From: Thermoplasmata archaeon
Lineage (GTDB): Archaea; Thermoplasmatota; DTKX01; VGTL01
Assembly (NCBI GenBank): GCA_038851035.1
Contig: JAWCLH010000026.1
Location: 1-40,064, forward strand
Direction: 5' to 3'
DNA: 40,064 bases
Shown: positions 17,401 through 24,259 of the stretch, piece by piece
Position numbering within the stretch: the first letter of the stretch is position 1
Layout of the letters: every line of letters starts with the position of its first letter
Position numbers and translations under genes: made by a program
Notes under the pieces: generated by a model
The model's input: the letters and a program-made list of their open reading frames with translations, nothing else
Databases searched by the model: none
What the model was told of the DNA's origin: nothing

Positions 17401-20235
17401 AAGGGACACCTGCAGGCGCACCCGCGAGATGCCGTTGATATCGTCGGCCTTTACCTTGAAGGTGTGCTGCCCCTCGAGATAGGCGCCGTCGCAGGGCGAG
17501 AGCACCGAGACAGAGGACGGGGGTGTGTTGTCCACGAGCACTCTCACAGAGACCTCCGTGCAGACGCGCAGGAACTCCTCCGGAGGGTTGTCGTAGGCCC
17601 GGAAAATTAGAGCGTGCGTGCCGTCCGCGAGGGCGTTGGTATTCAGGCTGCTGGTGTAGAGGCCGCCCGCGCTCGCGTCGGGGTTGAGCCGGGACCACGC
17701 ACCCCCGTCGACGCTGTACTGGACCGATTGAATTCCCTCGGTGTCTGTGGCGCTCACCCGGAGGGTCGTCGCCCCCCCGATCACGTCCCCCTCCCCGGGC
17801 CCGATGACCACGAGACTTGGACGGGTCTGCACCTTCACGACAACCGAGTCGGACACTGGGTTGCCGTCGGGGTCGTAGACCACGGCTTTGATGAAGCGCT
17901 CCCCGTCGCCGAGCACTGTAGGGTCGAGCTGGACGACGAAACCCCTGTCCCCCGCACCTAGGTCCTCGGTGGTGTAGTCCGACGTCAGATACTCGCCGTC
18001 AACGAGGATGTCCATTCTGACGCCGCTGTCGTCGTCCTCGAAGTCCACCATGAACGTCATCAGACCAGAGTTGGTGACGTTCGCTCCCGGGCTGGGGGAT
18101 AAAATCGAGACGGTGTTGAGGTGCCAGTTGTCAAACTCGAAGAGGCCCGCGTCGGAGGCGGAGCCGGCGGCGTTGAAGGCGGTAACGCGAATGGTGTGGT
18201 AACCGTCGCGGAAGCACGTGGTGTCCAGAACATACTCCCATCTCATGGTCCCCGAGTTCCACGACATCGTTCCCACCATGCGGTCGTCCACATAGACGCC
18301 CACGCCCGATGCGCCGGACGCACTGGCCGCGACGAGCACGCTGCCCCTGAGAGGTCCGCCGGTCGGCTGGAGAATGGAGACGCCGGTCGGCGGGGCGCCG
18401 GTCAGGTCGCCGTTGGCGACCGTGACCGACACGATTCTCCTGACGACTATGCCGTCGTTGTCGCGGGCCGCCACGGTGATGTCGTAGCGCCCGTCCGGAA
18501 GGGAAGTGGTGTCCCAGTAGCTCTCCCAGAAAATGGTCCCCGTCTGCTGGATCAGGGACGTCCAGGTGGACTGGCCGGATATCTGGAAGGCCACGGAGGT
18601 CACGTCGTTTGTCCCGGAGTCCTCGTCGTCCACCGCCACCCTGAAAATGTAGCCCGAGCCCTTCACCACCGAGCCCTCGGTCGGTGAAACAAGCTTGAGC
18701 CAGGGCCCCCCCATTTGCAGGAGTATCCACCCGGGCGCCACGAAGACCCCCTCCGCATACTCCTGGGTCTTCAGCTGGTCCATGTTCGCCGTCCGGTCCC
18801 ACCAGTAGTCCTGCTGTCCGGAAGGAGCATCGGCGTCATGGAATCGGATGAGCATTCCAAGAAGGGCGGCGCCCTGCACGCTCAGGTCATGATCGGCATC
18901 GACCATGTACGAAGAGCTTGAGTTGTATGGGACGAGGAACTCGAACTCGTACCTGTCACTGGCTGTCCCGGGCAGGTTAACATACTTCACCTTCCCGTTT
19001 CCGTCCACATCGTCCGCTCCGCTGTCCGATTTCCACGTCGCGTCGAAAGTTGATGTGTTGATGTGCCCGTCCGTGAAAGCGCCGCCCCCCGTTACCTCGA
19101 AGTACTGCTCAAAGTTGGGGTATGAGTTGTCCAGAAGACCGTTTCGCGAGCCGTCTCCCGAATTGCCCTGCTCGAAGTATATCCTGAGGAAGTCCGAGTC
19201 GCTTGGCTGCGGGTCGCGGACCATGAGGCCGAAGTAGAGGTTCGAGCCGGCCGTGTCCTGTGTGATAAAAACCGTGGCACAGATTCCCCCTCCCCGGAAG
19301 TTGGTCAGCATTATGTTCCGGGTGTAGCAGTCGGCCCACCCGAAGTCGCCGGTGATGTCCCCGTCCAGGGTTGGGGTGCCGGAGCGGGCGAAGGTGGCGT
19401 ACATCGTCCGGTCCTGCGCCCCGACGCCCAGCTGGAGGTCCGCGTAAAGGCTCACGTTACCGGGGTCCTTGCCGGTCCGGTCCCAGTAGTAGATCCTGCC
19501 CTCGTTGTGGAAGTAGACCTCCAGGAAAAAGCCCAGCTCGTCCGTTCCGGCGACGTTGAGATCCGACTCGATGGATGAGTCGTTTTTCGGGTTCAGGGGA
19601 ATTTTGAGCTCCCTGTTGTAGTAGGGCCCCGCGACGCTCACGGCGTAGTCGAAGTCGTCCCAGCTTCCCTTGTCGGTCCCCGAGTCGTTGTTGTCGTAGA
19701 CCCACCCTCCGGCGGACGAGTTGTAGTATCCGTCCCAGTACCTCCTGTTGGACGAGATGGCTCCCGCAACCTTCACGAAGTTCTCGTTTTTATCGGTCAG
19801 CCTGTCGTCGTGGGGGCCGTCGTAGCCGGCCGTGGCGCCCGCGCCCTCGTCGAAGTAAAGGGTAACATAGTCGTTGGACGAGGAGCTCGTGCATTTATAG
19901 ACCAGTCCGACATAAAGATAGTCGTCGTCGTTCATCAGCAGGAGCTGGGCATATCTCGTGTTTGCGGGGGAGCCGAAGTCCGAGAGGGTTATGTTGCGCA
20001 CGAACGCCCCGTCCCACTCCGTGGCGGGGGAGGTGCCCCTCGAGATCTGGCCGTCGATGATGACGTCGCTCGCGGCGTCGCCGTTGAAGAACGAGTATAT
20101 CTGCCTGGGGTCCTCCGGCGAGGCCAGGGGGTCCACGTGGGCCTCGGCGCCCGGCATCAACAGAGGGAGCGCCGCAGCGAAGTATCCTGTAATAAGGCAC
20201 AGCACCATGGCTGGACATGCGAGCTTTTTCACCAT
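14470..20235 (-). CDS. Giant Ig-repeat surface protein with N-terminal carbohydrate-binding-like modules
   Basis: A 1921-residue exported protein. A signal peptide (1-32) is followed by two related beta-rich modules (about 50-270 and 280-510). Each contains a DGxI-type opening and aromatic, Asp-rich loops similar to CBM9/DOMON-like sugar-binding folds. About 14 Ig-like repeats of 85-100 residues follow, most opening with VDNxPP and a P-G-V-G strand. From the repeat opening IDNNAPVLRV they alternate between two types: one with SVDGxxW and DGRHxLxVRAxDxAGHE, the other with VGVAEVxL. The C-terminus has a membrane helix (WVVYLLLVLLVVAAASVLLY) and a roughly 70-residue polar cytoplasmic tail. The start ATG 20235 has GGGGTGA six bases upstream. 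It is 43 bases downstream of the next gene on the same strand, so probably in one operon. No catalytic motif is visible; a structural or adhesive role is inferred. Confidence 0.8.
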   Translation of the reverse strand: MVKKLACPAMVLCLITGYFAAALPLLMPGAEAHVDPLASPEDPRQIYSFFNGDAASDVIIDGQISRGTSPATEWDGAFVRNITLSDFGSPANTRYAQLLLMNDDDYLYVGLVYKCTSSSSNDYVTLYFDEGAGATAGYDGPHDDRLTDKNENFVKVAGAISSNRRYWDGYYNSSAGGWVYDNNDSGTDKGSWDDFDYAVSVAGPYYNRELKIPLNPKNDSSIESDLNVAGTDELGFFLEVYFHNEGRIYYWDRTGKDPGNVSLYADLQLGVGAQDRTMYATFARSGTPTLDGDITGDFGWADCYTRNIMLTNFRGGGICATVFITQDTAGSNLYFGLMVRDPQPSDSDFLRIYFEQGNSGDGSRNGLLDNSYPNFEQYFEVTGGGAFTDGHINTSTFDATWKSDSGADDVDGNGKVKYVNLPGTASDRYEFEFLVPYNSSSSYMVDADHDLSVQGAALLGMLIRFHDADAPSGQQDYWWDRTANMDQLKTQEYAEGVFVAPGWILLQMGGPWLKLVSPTEGSVVKGSGYIFRVAVDDEDSGTNDVTSVAFQISGQSTWTSLIQQTGTIFWESYWDTTSLPDGRYDITVAARDNDGIVVRRIVSVTVANGDLTGAPPTGVSILQPTGGPLRGSVLVAASASGASGVGVYVDDRMVGTMSWNSGTMRWEYVLDTTCFRDGYHTIRVTAFNAAGSASDAGLFEFDNWHLNTVSILSPSPGANVTNSGLMTFMVDFEDDDSGVRMDILVDGEYLTSDYTTEDLGAGDRGFVVQLDPTVLGDGERFIKAVVYDPDGNPVSDSVVVKVQTRPSLVVIGPGEGDVIGGATTLRVSATDTEGIQSVQYSVDGGAWSRLNPDASAGGLYTSSLNTNALADGTHALIFRAYDNPPEEFLRVCTEVSVRVLVDNTPPSSVSVLSPCDGAYLEGQHTFKVKADDINGISRVRLQVSLPEGRTVTVDSMALSGASGCYEYTLDTELYADGNASATVTACDRAGNTRSSSCQFRIDNNAPVLRVSAPKNGGIVSGLVDVAATMDDAFPDRLEFSVDGGAWCRVTGGAEWDSTGVLDGKHILRVRATDAAGHETIEERSVLVDNQPPSVPAVIQPQAGTYVEGIVVLRVAVSDAVGLAEVCATLSLSSGANHAVERLALNHLTGCHEAALDTRVFPDGETVLNITATDLAGHVSHSITKFRIDNTACRLVVIHPRDGEVVSGELRLLAEVSDLHLDRTEYSVDGNGWFDVSLPLNTTALMDGRHRLDVRALDSAGHETSVSLTIIVDNGLPAGRILRPLPGEFLEGRVRVEALAQDSVGVAEVELGVHRLEGENLTHVQSVTMAQISGERYETELLCAGLPDFTYALILRVTDVAGHVVQTAAVPVSVDGHAPVLRVLSPGEGAVVYGEVALEAEVRDEGGIFLEPTCYSIDGSAWVPIGVPWNTFVVADGQHTLAVRAADSAGHETIWCVSVTVDNSVPIVTVARPRALETVEGEILIEAVASDGAGIARVEVLFNGSEHSCVLEGARWRCPIYTTELPDGEHVIEVRARDLAGRSALVVFTVRVDNRPPTLALASPRINDYLCGTVVVEASAADAFLQKVEYSVDGLPWSDISRELDTTLLEAGRHILRVRALDAAGHEALVELPVFVDNAEPVFGLHSPAEGVYVSGETALTIWTEDDLGVVSVELSLGDRSWRASPTRTPGRWEALVNTALLEGYEHNLTVLVRDRAGKTTSGAVLLRVDNVAPAIRLETRTELVGRCSVVFSINDRNRVVSYEYRVDGGAWRELLFTPSKGNYEFLWSTGVADNGEHRVDVRAVDELGNTALASFRVRVSNPDLSWVVYLLLVLLVVAAASVLLYRRRTRATELPAGPDEGPARPSPLPPPEEGSDGHGKKKPLPSSTADSDEEAGEIEQESSISGLPLFSMKKGEKEYKE

Positions 20236-20278
20236 GTTTTCACCCCGTCAGAATGTCACGGCGGGAAAGAGAACCGGC

Positions 20279-21418
20279 TCACCGCCTCCTCCATAGAGCG
20301 ACTGCCCCCGCCCCGCAGAGTGCGGCGATTATGAAGAGCGCCTCGAACCCCCCGATGCCCGACGCGGGAGGCTCGGTTATCTTCTCCACAGAGAGCTCGT
20401 GCTCCGAGAAGTGGGGTATGTAGGCCAGCACCTCGCAGCTCCTCTCACCGACCTCCACGCAGTACGCGGCCCGCTCCCTCTTCTCCAGCTGGTGGCGCAC
20501 CAGCTCCTCCGCGCTCACCCGCTTCATGGTTTTGCCGTCAAGACTCGCGCGCAGCTGCTTCGCCTCCTTCACACCCATGGTCTCCCTGTCGATGCCTATC
20601 CTGAATATCATGCCCTCGGCGTACTCCGCCCTCACCACCACCTTCATCTTTCCGCTCCCGGCGGCTTTGACTGTCATGGAAGTCGAGTGGGCATAGCCCC
20701 ACGAGCTCTCCATGTGGGAGCCGTTCGCCCCGACCATGTCTAACTCGCCGCCCAGCCGGCCCTCGCGCGCCATTTCGTGGGCCCGCAGCCTGAGTCCCTG
20801 CTCCCCGCTCGGCTGTACCCGGACCGTGAGGCTCCCGGCGGACTGGCCGAAGCTCACAAGGAGCTCGCTGCCGTTTATCTCGGAGTCCGCCCCGCCGACC
20901 AGAACCACCGCCTCGAGCGCTCCCGAGATTCTTATGTTGCCGGTGCTGTTGTGCTTCACCGCGGTCATTCCCGCGCCCAGCGTCAGACGCGCGGACATGT
21001 TCGCTCCCTGCATCTTGGTGATGTGCAGCACCGCCGCCGGGTTGTTGTGGGCCATTATGACCGCTGTGCTCCCGTTTACCCGGGCCACGGCACCGGACGC
21101 GCTCCAGCCCGTGCAGCAGAAGGGCTCCAGCGCAACGAATTCGAAGAGAACTGTACCTGAGTCCTGCACCGTGTAGTTCAGTATCGCCCCGTCCTCCACG
21201 CTGAAACCGATGTACCTCCCCGAGAAGGAGGTCTCGTTGAGGAGAATCTGGCCGAACATGTTGAGCTCCTGAGCCCTGTTCATCAAGGCGTTCCCAGCTG
21301 GGTCCTGGCCCGGACCCCCCGGGCCGGGCCCGTTGCCCGGCCCCGAGGCCGCGGCAGCCCCCAGCGCGAGCACGACCACGACAAATCCAGCGAACACTCC
21401 TGCCATCGCCCTTGCCAT
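20279..21418 (-). CDS. Exported protein with a PGF-CTERM-like C-terminal signal
   Basis: A 379-residue protein I do not recognise. The first 25 residues are a signal peptide, followed by a Gly/Pro-rich linker, then a long beta-rich domain with several NxS/T sites. Cys-Cys at about residues 99-100 is notable. The end reads GGFEALFIIAALCGAGAVALWRRR, closely resembling the PGF-CTERM tripartite signal (PGF, hydrophobic helix, Arg cluster) processed by archaeosortase A, but with Gly in place of Pro. If processed, the protein would be moved to a lipid anchor. ATG 21418 has GAGGTG upstream. It heads a probable two-gene operon with the giant Ig protein and diverges from the gene at 21560. Confidence 0.65.
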   Translation of the reverse strand: MARAMAGVFAGFVVVVLALGAAAASGPGNGPGPGGPGQDPAGNALMNRAQELNMFGQILLNETSFSGRYIGFSVEDGAILNYTVQDSGTVLFEFVALEPFCCTGWSASGAVARVNGSTAVIMAHNNPAAVLHITKMQGANMSARLTLGAGMTAVKHNSTGNIRISGALEAVVLVGGADSEINGSELLVSFGQSAGSLTVRVQPSGEQGLRLRAHEMAREGRLGGELDMVGANGSHMESSWGYAHSTSMTVKAAGSGKMKVVVRAEYAEGMIFRIGIDRETMGVKEAKQLRASLDGKTMKRVSAEELVRHQLEKRERAAYCVEVGERSCEVLAYIPHFSEHELSVEKITEPPASGIGGFEALFIIAALCGAGAVALWRRR

Positions 21419-21467
21419 TCCTCACACCTCGGCCATCCCCTTCGCTCCCGCCAGATAAAGGGTTTCT

Positions 21468-21532
21468 GGAACAAACCTCTAAGATTGGAACAAATTTCTA
21501 ACCGTCCCCGGAGACACTTAGAGGATTGTACC
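21468..21532. promoter_or_regulatory. Three copies of a 15-bp operator-like motif in a divergent promoter
   Basis: GGAACAAACCTCTAA (21468-21482) and GGAACAAATTTCTAA (21487-21501) are direct repeats 19 bases apart. TTAGAGGATTGTACC (21518-21532) is the same motif inverted; its complement matches copy 1 at 13 of 15 positions. They lie between the start codons of two divergent exported-protein genes. A TATA-like TTATTAATTCC follows at 21540-21550 for the rightward gene. This looks like a regulator binding array controlling both directions. Confidence 0.65.
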
Positions 21533-21559
21533 AAACCCATTATTAATTCCGGCGGCGAA

Positions 21560-22954
21560 ATGACGGGACGGATGAGCGGAGGGGCAAATGAGGGGAGATG
21601 GGCGGCGATGATTCTCGTGGCTGCGCTGATTCTTGCCGCAGCGGTCTCCCTGCCCCGGCCCGCCTCCGCTCTGAGTCACTCGGAGAGTCCCTCGCAGGTC
21701 ACGGTCGAGGGCAGGAACATCTCTATCGAAATATCCAGAGCCAGCCCCCGTCTCTACTTCCACGAGCGTGGCGCGCAGGGCGCGACGTTTCAGTTTGCCT
21801 ACACACGCCTCCTCAGCTTCAACGACACGGGCGACGGGAGGTACCAGCCCGGGGAGCTGTCCTATTTCTGCAACCTCACAGCCGCGCGATGGAATTCCTC
21901 GGTCGAGGAGCGGGATGGCGGCGAGGGTGGGGAGGAGGTCCGCGTTGTTATGACCGCCTTGCTGGACATGACCGAGCACAGGGGAGGGTCCGCGGGCCGC
22001 TCCGGGGGCGAATTCCCCCGGGAGTATGAAGGCGGCCCGGGTGTGGAGGGGCGGAGTGGGGGGGCCGGGAAAACCGGCAACGGGACGGGGAGCGGCGGCG
22101 CCCCGGAACCCGCGGGAAACGGCACCGGTGGAGGTGGTCCGAGTTCTCCGTCCAACGCCACGGAGCCAGGCGGCCCCGGCTCCTCAGGAGGAGGAGGCGG
22201 GCCGCAGGATGGCAGGCCCGATGTCATTCCCGGCGCCGTGCAGATGACCGCGACTTTCCTGCTGAGGGAACTCAATTCCACATACGTTTCGGGAGGGGAG
22301 GTGCTGGTCCTCCACGGCGGGAGCGAGATGAAGATCTCGGTCGGGCTCGCCCTCAGGTCTCCTGTGCCGGGCACGCACATCGCGCTGGAGCAGTCGCTCG
22401 GTGAGGGGGAGGGAGAGATGAATGACGGGCGCTTCATCGTCCATGACGCGACGGGCCCCACAACCGCCCGCGGGTCCGAGAACGAGATGCAGGGCGGGAG
22501 GGAGCTGATGCACGTGTTCACCAGCACCGCCCGCGAGCAGCAGAGGATAACCTACTGCGATTCGGACGGAACGGACAGGGGCTACCTCACCTGGACGCGC
22601 ACCGTTGAGGCCCCCGGAGGGCCGTCGTTGCTGGAGTGCTCCTACCGCACCGATGGGGTCTCTCTCAAGCTCTACTCCGCCTTCAGGTTATCCGCCACCA
22701 CGGGGGAGTACTTCATCGACCCCACCGTCGGCGTGCTTCCGGGACCGCTCGCGGGCGCCGTCCACGAGCTCGAGGAAAGGCTCCTGAGCCACCGCTGGTC
22801 CATTCTGGCGGGACTTGCCGCCGGAATTGCGCTCGCCACCGCCGTCGTGGGCGCGGCCGGCCTGTGGCGGCGCGCCCGGGGCGAGGAGCTCGTTATTCTC
22901 GAAAGAAACCCCTACTACCGCGGAGGGGGCGGGGGTCGGGGCCCTCCCCCGTGA
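21560..22954 (+). CDS. Exported, Gly-rich, membrane-anchored protein of unknown function
   Basis: A 464-residue protein I cannot assign. Residues 14-38 (WAAMILVAALILAAAVSLP) form an export signal. Then comes a beta-rich domain, an unusual stretch of about 85 residues dominated by Gly, Ser, Pro and Asn (from RGGSAGRSGGEF to GGGGGPQDG), and a second beta-rich domain. A membrane helix (ILAGLAAGIALATAVVGAAGLW) precedes a short tail ending in a Gly/Pro-rich run. The low-complexity part may be a flexible, glycosylated linker, as it contains repeated NGT/NAT sites. ATG 21560 is preferred; ATG 21572 is possible, and an in-frame TTG at 21485 is rejected because it covers the operator motifs. It diverges from the PGF-CTERM-like gene and converges with the regulator. 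Confidence 0.6.
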   Translation: MTGRMSGGANEGRWAAMILVAALILAAAVSLPRPASALSHSESPSQVTVEGRNISIEISRASPRLYFHERGAQGATFQFAYTRLLSFNDTGDGRYQPGELSYFCNLTAARWNSSVEERDGGEGGEEVRVVMTALLDMTEHRGGSAGRSGGEFPREYEGGPGVEGRSGGAGKTGNGTGSGGAPEPAGNGTGGGGPSSPSNATEPGGPGSSGGGGGPQDGRPDVIPGAVQMTATFLLRELNSTYVSGGEVLVLHGGSEMKISVGLALRSPVPGTHIALEQSLGEGEGEMNDGRFIVHDATGPTTARGSENEMQGGRELMHVFTSTAREQQRITYCDSDGTDRGYLTWTRTVEAPGGPSLLECSYRTDGVSLKLYSAFRLSATTGEYFIDPTVGVLPGPLAGAVHELEERLLSHRWSILAGLAAGIALATAVVGAAGLWRRARGEELVILERNPYYRGGGGGRGPPP

Positions 22955-22977
22955 TTGTTCTCCCGGTCCGACTCAAT

Positions 22978-23502
22978 TCATCTGCGCGAGACCCAGGCCG
23001 CCACGAAGCTCTCGACGAGCTCGTCGAGGAAGCTCCTGCGGTAGGTTATCAGGAGGTCCGCGACCTTCTCGGGCTCGACCACCTCGAACCGGGTCTCGCG
23101 CCCCTCCCTCCTCGAGACCAGCACCCCCGCCTCGACCATTCTCTTAAGATGATAGGATATCGTGGGGCCGCTGACGGAGAAGCTGGCCAGAATCTCGCCG
23201 TGGGTCGCGCCCGGTTTGCGAAGGAGAAAGAGGAGGATGCCCCGCGGCAGGTCCTGCCGGAGGAACGACAGGATGGCCTTCGACGCGGGGTCGAACCTGT
23301 CCCTCGGGTAGTAGCGGGTGTAGTGCTCCTCCTCTCTGGCCACGAGGATTTCCTTCTTCACCATATATTTCAGGTGGTAGTCCAGCGCCCCAACCGGCAT
23401 CCCGAGCGCCCTCTGGAGCTCCCTGAAGTGGACCCCCGGGTTGAGGGTGAGGTACTCGAATATCCTCTTTCTGCTCTGGAGCTCGAGGGTTCGTTCCTCC
23501 AT
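22978..23502 (-). CDS. Transcription regulator with two winged-helix domains
   Basis: A 174-residue protein with two ArsR/MarR-like winged helices. The first (about residues 12-65) has HFRELQRALGMPVGALDYHLKYMVKKEILV; the second (about 85-140) has THGEILASFSVSGPTISYHLKRMVEAGVLV. Duplicated winged-helix regulators of this kind are common in euryarchaea. No metal-binding Cys motif is visible, so the signal is unknown. ATG 23502 has GGAGGGG just upstream; an alternative GTG at 23517 overlaps the upstream stop as GTGA, so the two genes are translationally coupled. The partner is a small membrane protein, which may be the sensor. A plausible target is the motif array at 21468-21532, but nothing in the sequence proves it. 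Confidence 0.85.
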   Translation of the reverse strand: MEERTLELQSRKRIFEYLTLNPGVHFRELQRALGMPVGALDYHLKYMVKKEILVAREEEHYTRYYPRDRFDPASKAILSFLRQDLPRGILLFLLRKPGATHGEILASFSVSGPTISYHLKRMVEAGVLVSRREGRETRFEVVEPEKVADLLITYRRSFLDELVESFVAAWVSRR

Positions 23503-23513
23503 TGCCCCTCCGT

Positions 23514-23801
23514 TCACCTCTTTCTCCTGACTCCCCTCGCCACCCAGAGGGCGATGATGATGAGGAGGAGGGTCAGGCTCACAGCGGGTATCAGGACATC
23601 GAGCTCCCGCGGGGCCTCACGTGAGAGGGCCGCCAACAGGACCTGATGGGCGGAGAGGGCGAGAGCCGCGGCGGAGACGCAGACCGGGAAGAGAAGGCGG
23701 AGGGATCTAGTGCGGGCGAGGGCGAGCAGGGCGAGAATCAGGAGGGCTGCCGAGAGCACCAGCGCCGCTGAGGCCAGCGCGTCGCCTAGATACAACACCA
23801 T
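23514..23801 (-). CDS. Small membrane protein coupled to the winged-helix regulator
   Basis: A 95-residue protein with three predicted membrane helices: ASAALVLSAALLILALLAL, RLLFPVCVSAAALALSAHQ and VLIPAVSLTLLLIIIALWV, ending in an Arg/Lys cluster. Similar small membrane proteins occur beside winged-helix regulators in haloarchaea (DUF7521-like), but I cannot confirm family membership. ATG 23801 is chosen because a TATA-like TTATTTATC at 23822-23830 would start RNA right there. An upstream in-frame GTG at 23816 is the alternative. Its stop overlaps the optional GTG start of the regulator by 4 bases. A role in sensing or sequestering the regulator is inferred. Confidence 0.6.
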   Translation of the reverse strand: MVLYLGDALASAALVLSAALLILALLALARTRSLRLLFPVCVSAAALALSAHQVLLAALSREAPRELDVLIPAVSLTLLLIIIALWVARGVRRKR

Positions 23802-23867
23802 GTGATCGGATATCACTATTCGGATAAATAAGATATACAGGTCTCATGAGAACTGCCCACCGCCCGC

Positions 23868-24157
23868 ACCGGGCCAGCCTGCCCGGTTCGAGAACAGCTC
23901 TTCACTTTCACGGACTCCACTCGCCTGCGGGTCTCAACGAATGGTCTCATCGAACGATAAGAAACAATCCGAAGAACGAGCGGAGAGAAAGGACGTCCAC
24001 GAATCGAGGTGGAGGAGGTTGAAAGAGGGCTCGAGGTGTGAGAAGAAAATGAGATCTGTAAACCTCTTTCGGCGCTGTCGGCGGGCCCCTCCATGTCGCC
24101 GCGCGAAACGCGCGGCACACCCGCGCCCCGCCCGCGATATGTGTGCGGGCGGCTTTT
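23868..24157 (+). ncRNA. Candidate structured RNA with terminal hairpin and TTTT
   Basis: Stem 1: ACCGGGC (23868-23874) pairs with GCCCGGT (23881-23887), 6-base loop. Stem 2: GCCGCGCG (24098-24105) pairs with CGCGCGGC (24109-24116), 3-base loop. Stem 3: CCGCCCGC (24128-24135) pairs with GCGGGCGG (24145-24152), 9-base loop, followed by TTTT at 24154-24157. A plus-strand TATA-like ATAAATAAGATA near 23824-23836 would start RNA about 23855. Together this could be an RNA of about 300 bases ending at stem 3. No known RNA family was recognised; GC-rich sequence forms hairpins by chance, so this is tentative. Confidence 0.25.
24128..24157 (+). terminator. Hairpin plus TTTT, terminator-like
   Basis: A perfect 8-bp GC stem (24128-24135 with 24145-24152) is followed after one base by four T. 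It would end rightward transcription before the ech promoter. Archaeal termination depends mainly on T runs, and this one is short. Confidence 0.35.
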
Positions 24158-24225
24158 CACGGGAACGGACATGCGCCGCTCTGTCATGGCACATGTTATT
24201 CTCCCGCGTCAATCCGGCGTGTGAC

Positions 24226-24236
24226 AAAATATTTAT
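24226..24236 (+). promoter_or_regulatory. ech operon promoter
   Basis: AAAATATTTAT lies so that RNA would start at about 24257, three bases before ATG 24260. The operon mRNA is therefore probably leaderless for echA, while later genes use internal ribosome-binding sites or overlapping start/stop codons. Confidence 0.6.
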
Positions 24237-24259
24237 CGGCCTCTTTCAATGCCCCCATC

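Larger units (their letters stand above)
23802..24259. other. Non-coding stretch with three GC hairpins before the ech operon
   Basis: No credible gene is seen on either strand; the open frames here are short, compositionally odd and lack start signals. The stretch holds a divergent promoter at its left end (TATA-like on both strands at 23820-23838). It also has a 10-bp palindrome TCTCATGAGA (23842-23851), three perfect hairpins listed separately, and the ech promoter at its right end. I checked for tRNA, SRP RNA and RNase P RNA signatures and found none. Confidence 0.55.

Noticed and set aside
14470-20235. Ig repeats as a CRISPR-like or DNA-level tandem array
   Set aside because: Similarity is at protein level; nucleotide repeats are diverged and unit length varies, and no CRISPR array was seen anywhere.
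21485-21559. TTG start for the Gly-rich surface protein
   Set aside because: It would place coding sequence over two of the three operator-like motifs and the TATA-like box, and puts extra polar residues before the signal peptide.
23880-23900. tRNA-like GGTTCGAG in the gap at 23817-24259
   Set aside because: Flanking bases do not pair into a T arm and no acceptor or anticodon arm fits on either strand.
23816-24187. Minus-strand frame of 123 codons in the gap before ech, and an overlapping 229-codon plus frame
   Set aside because: Arg/Ser/Pro-rich translation with no domain or ribosome-binding site; it crosses the hairpins.
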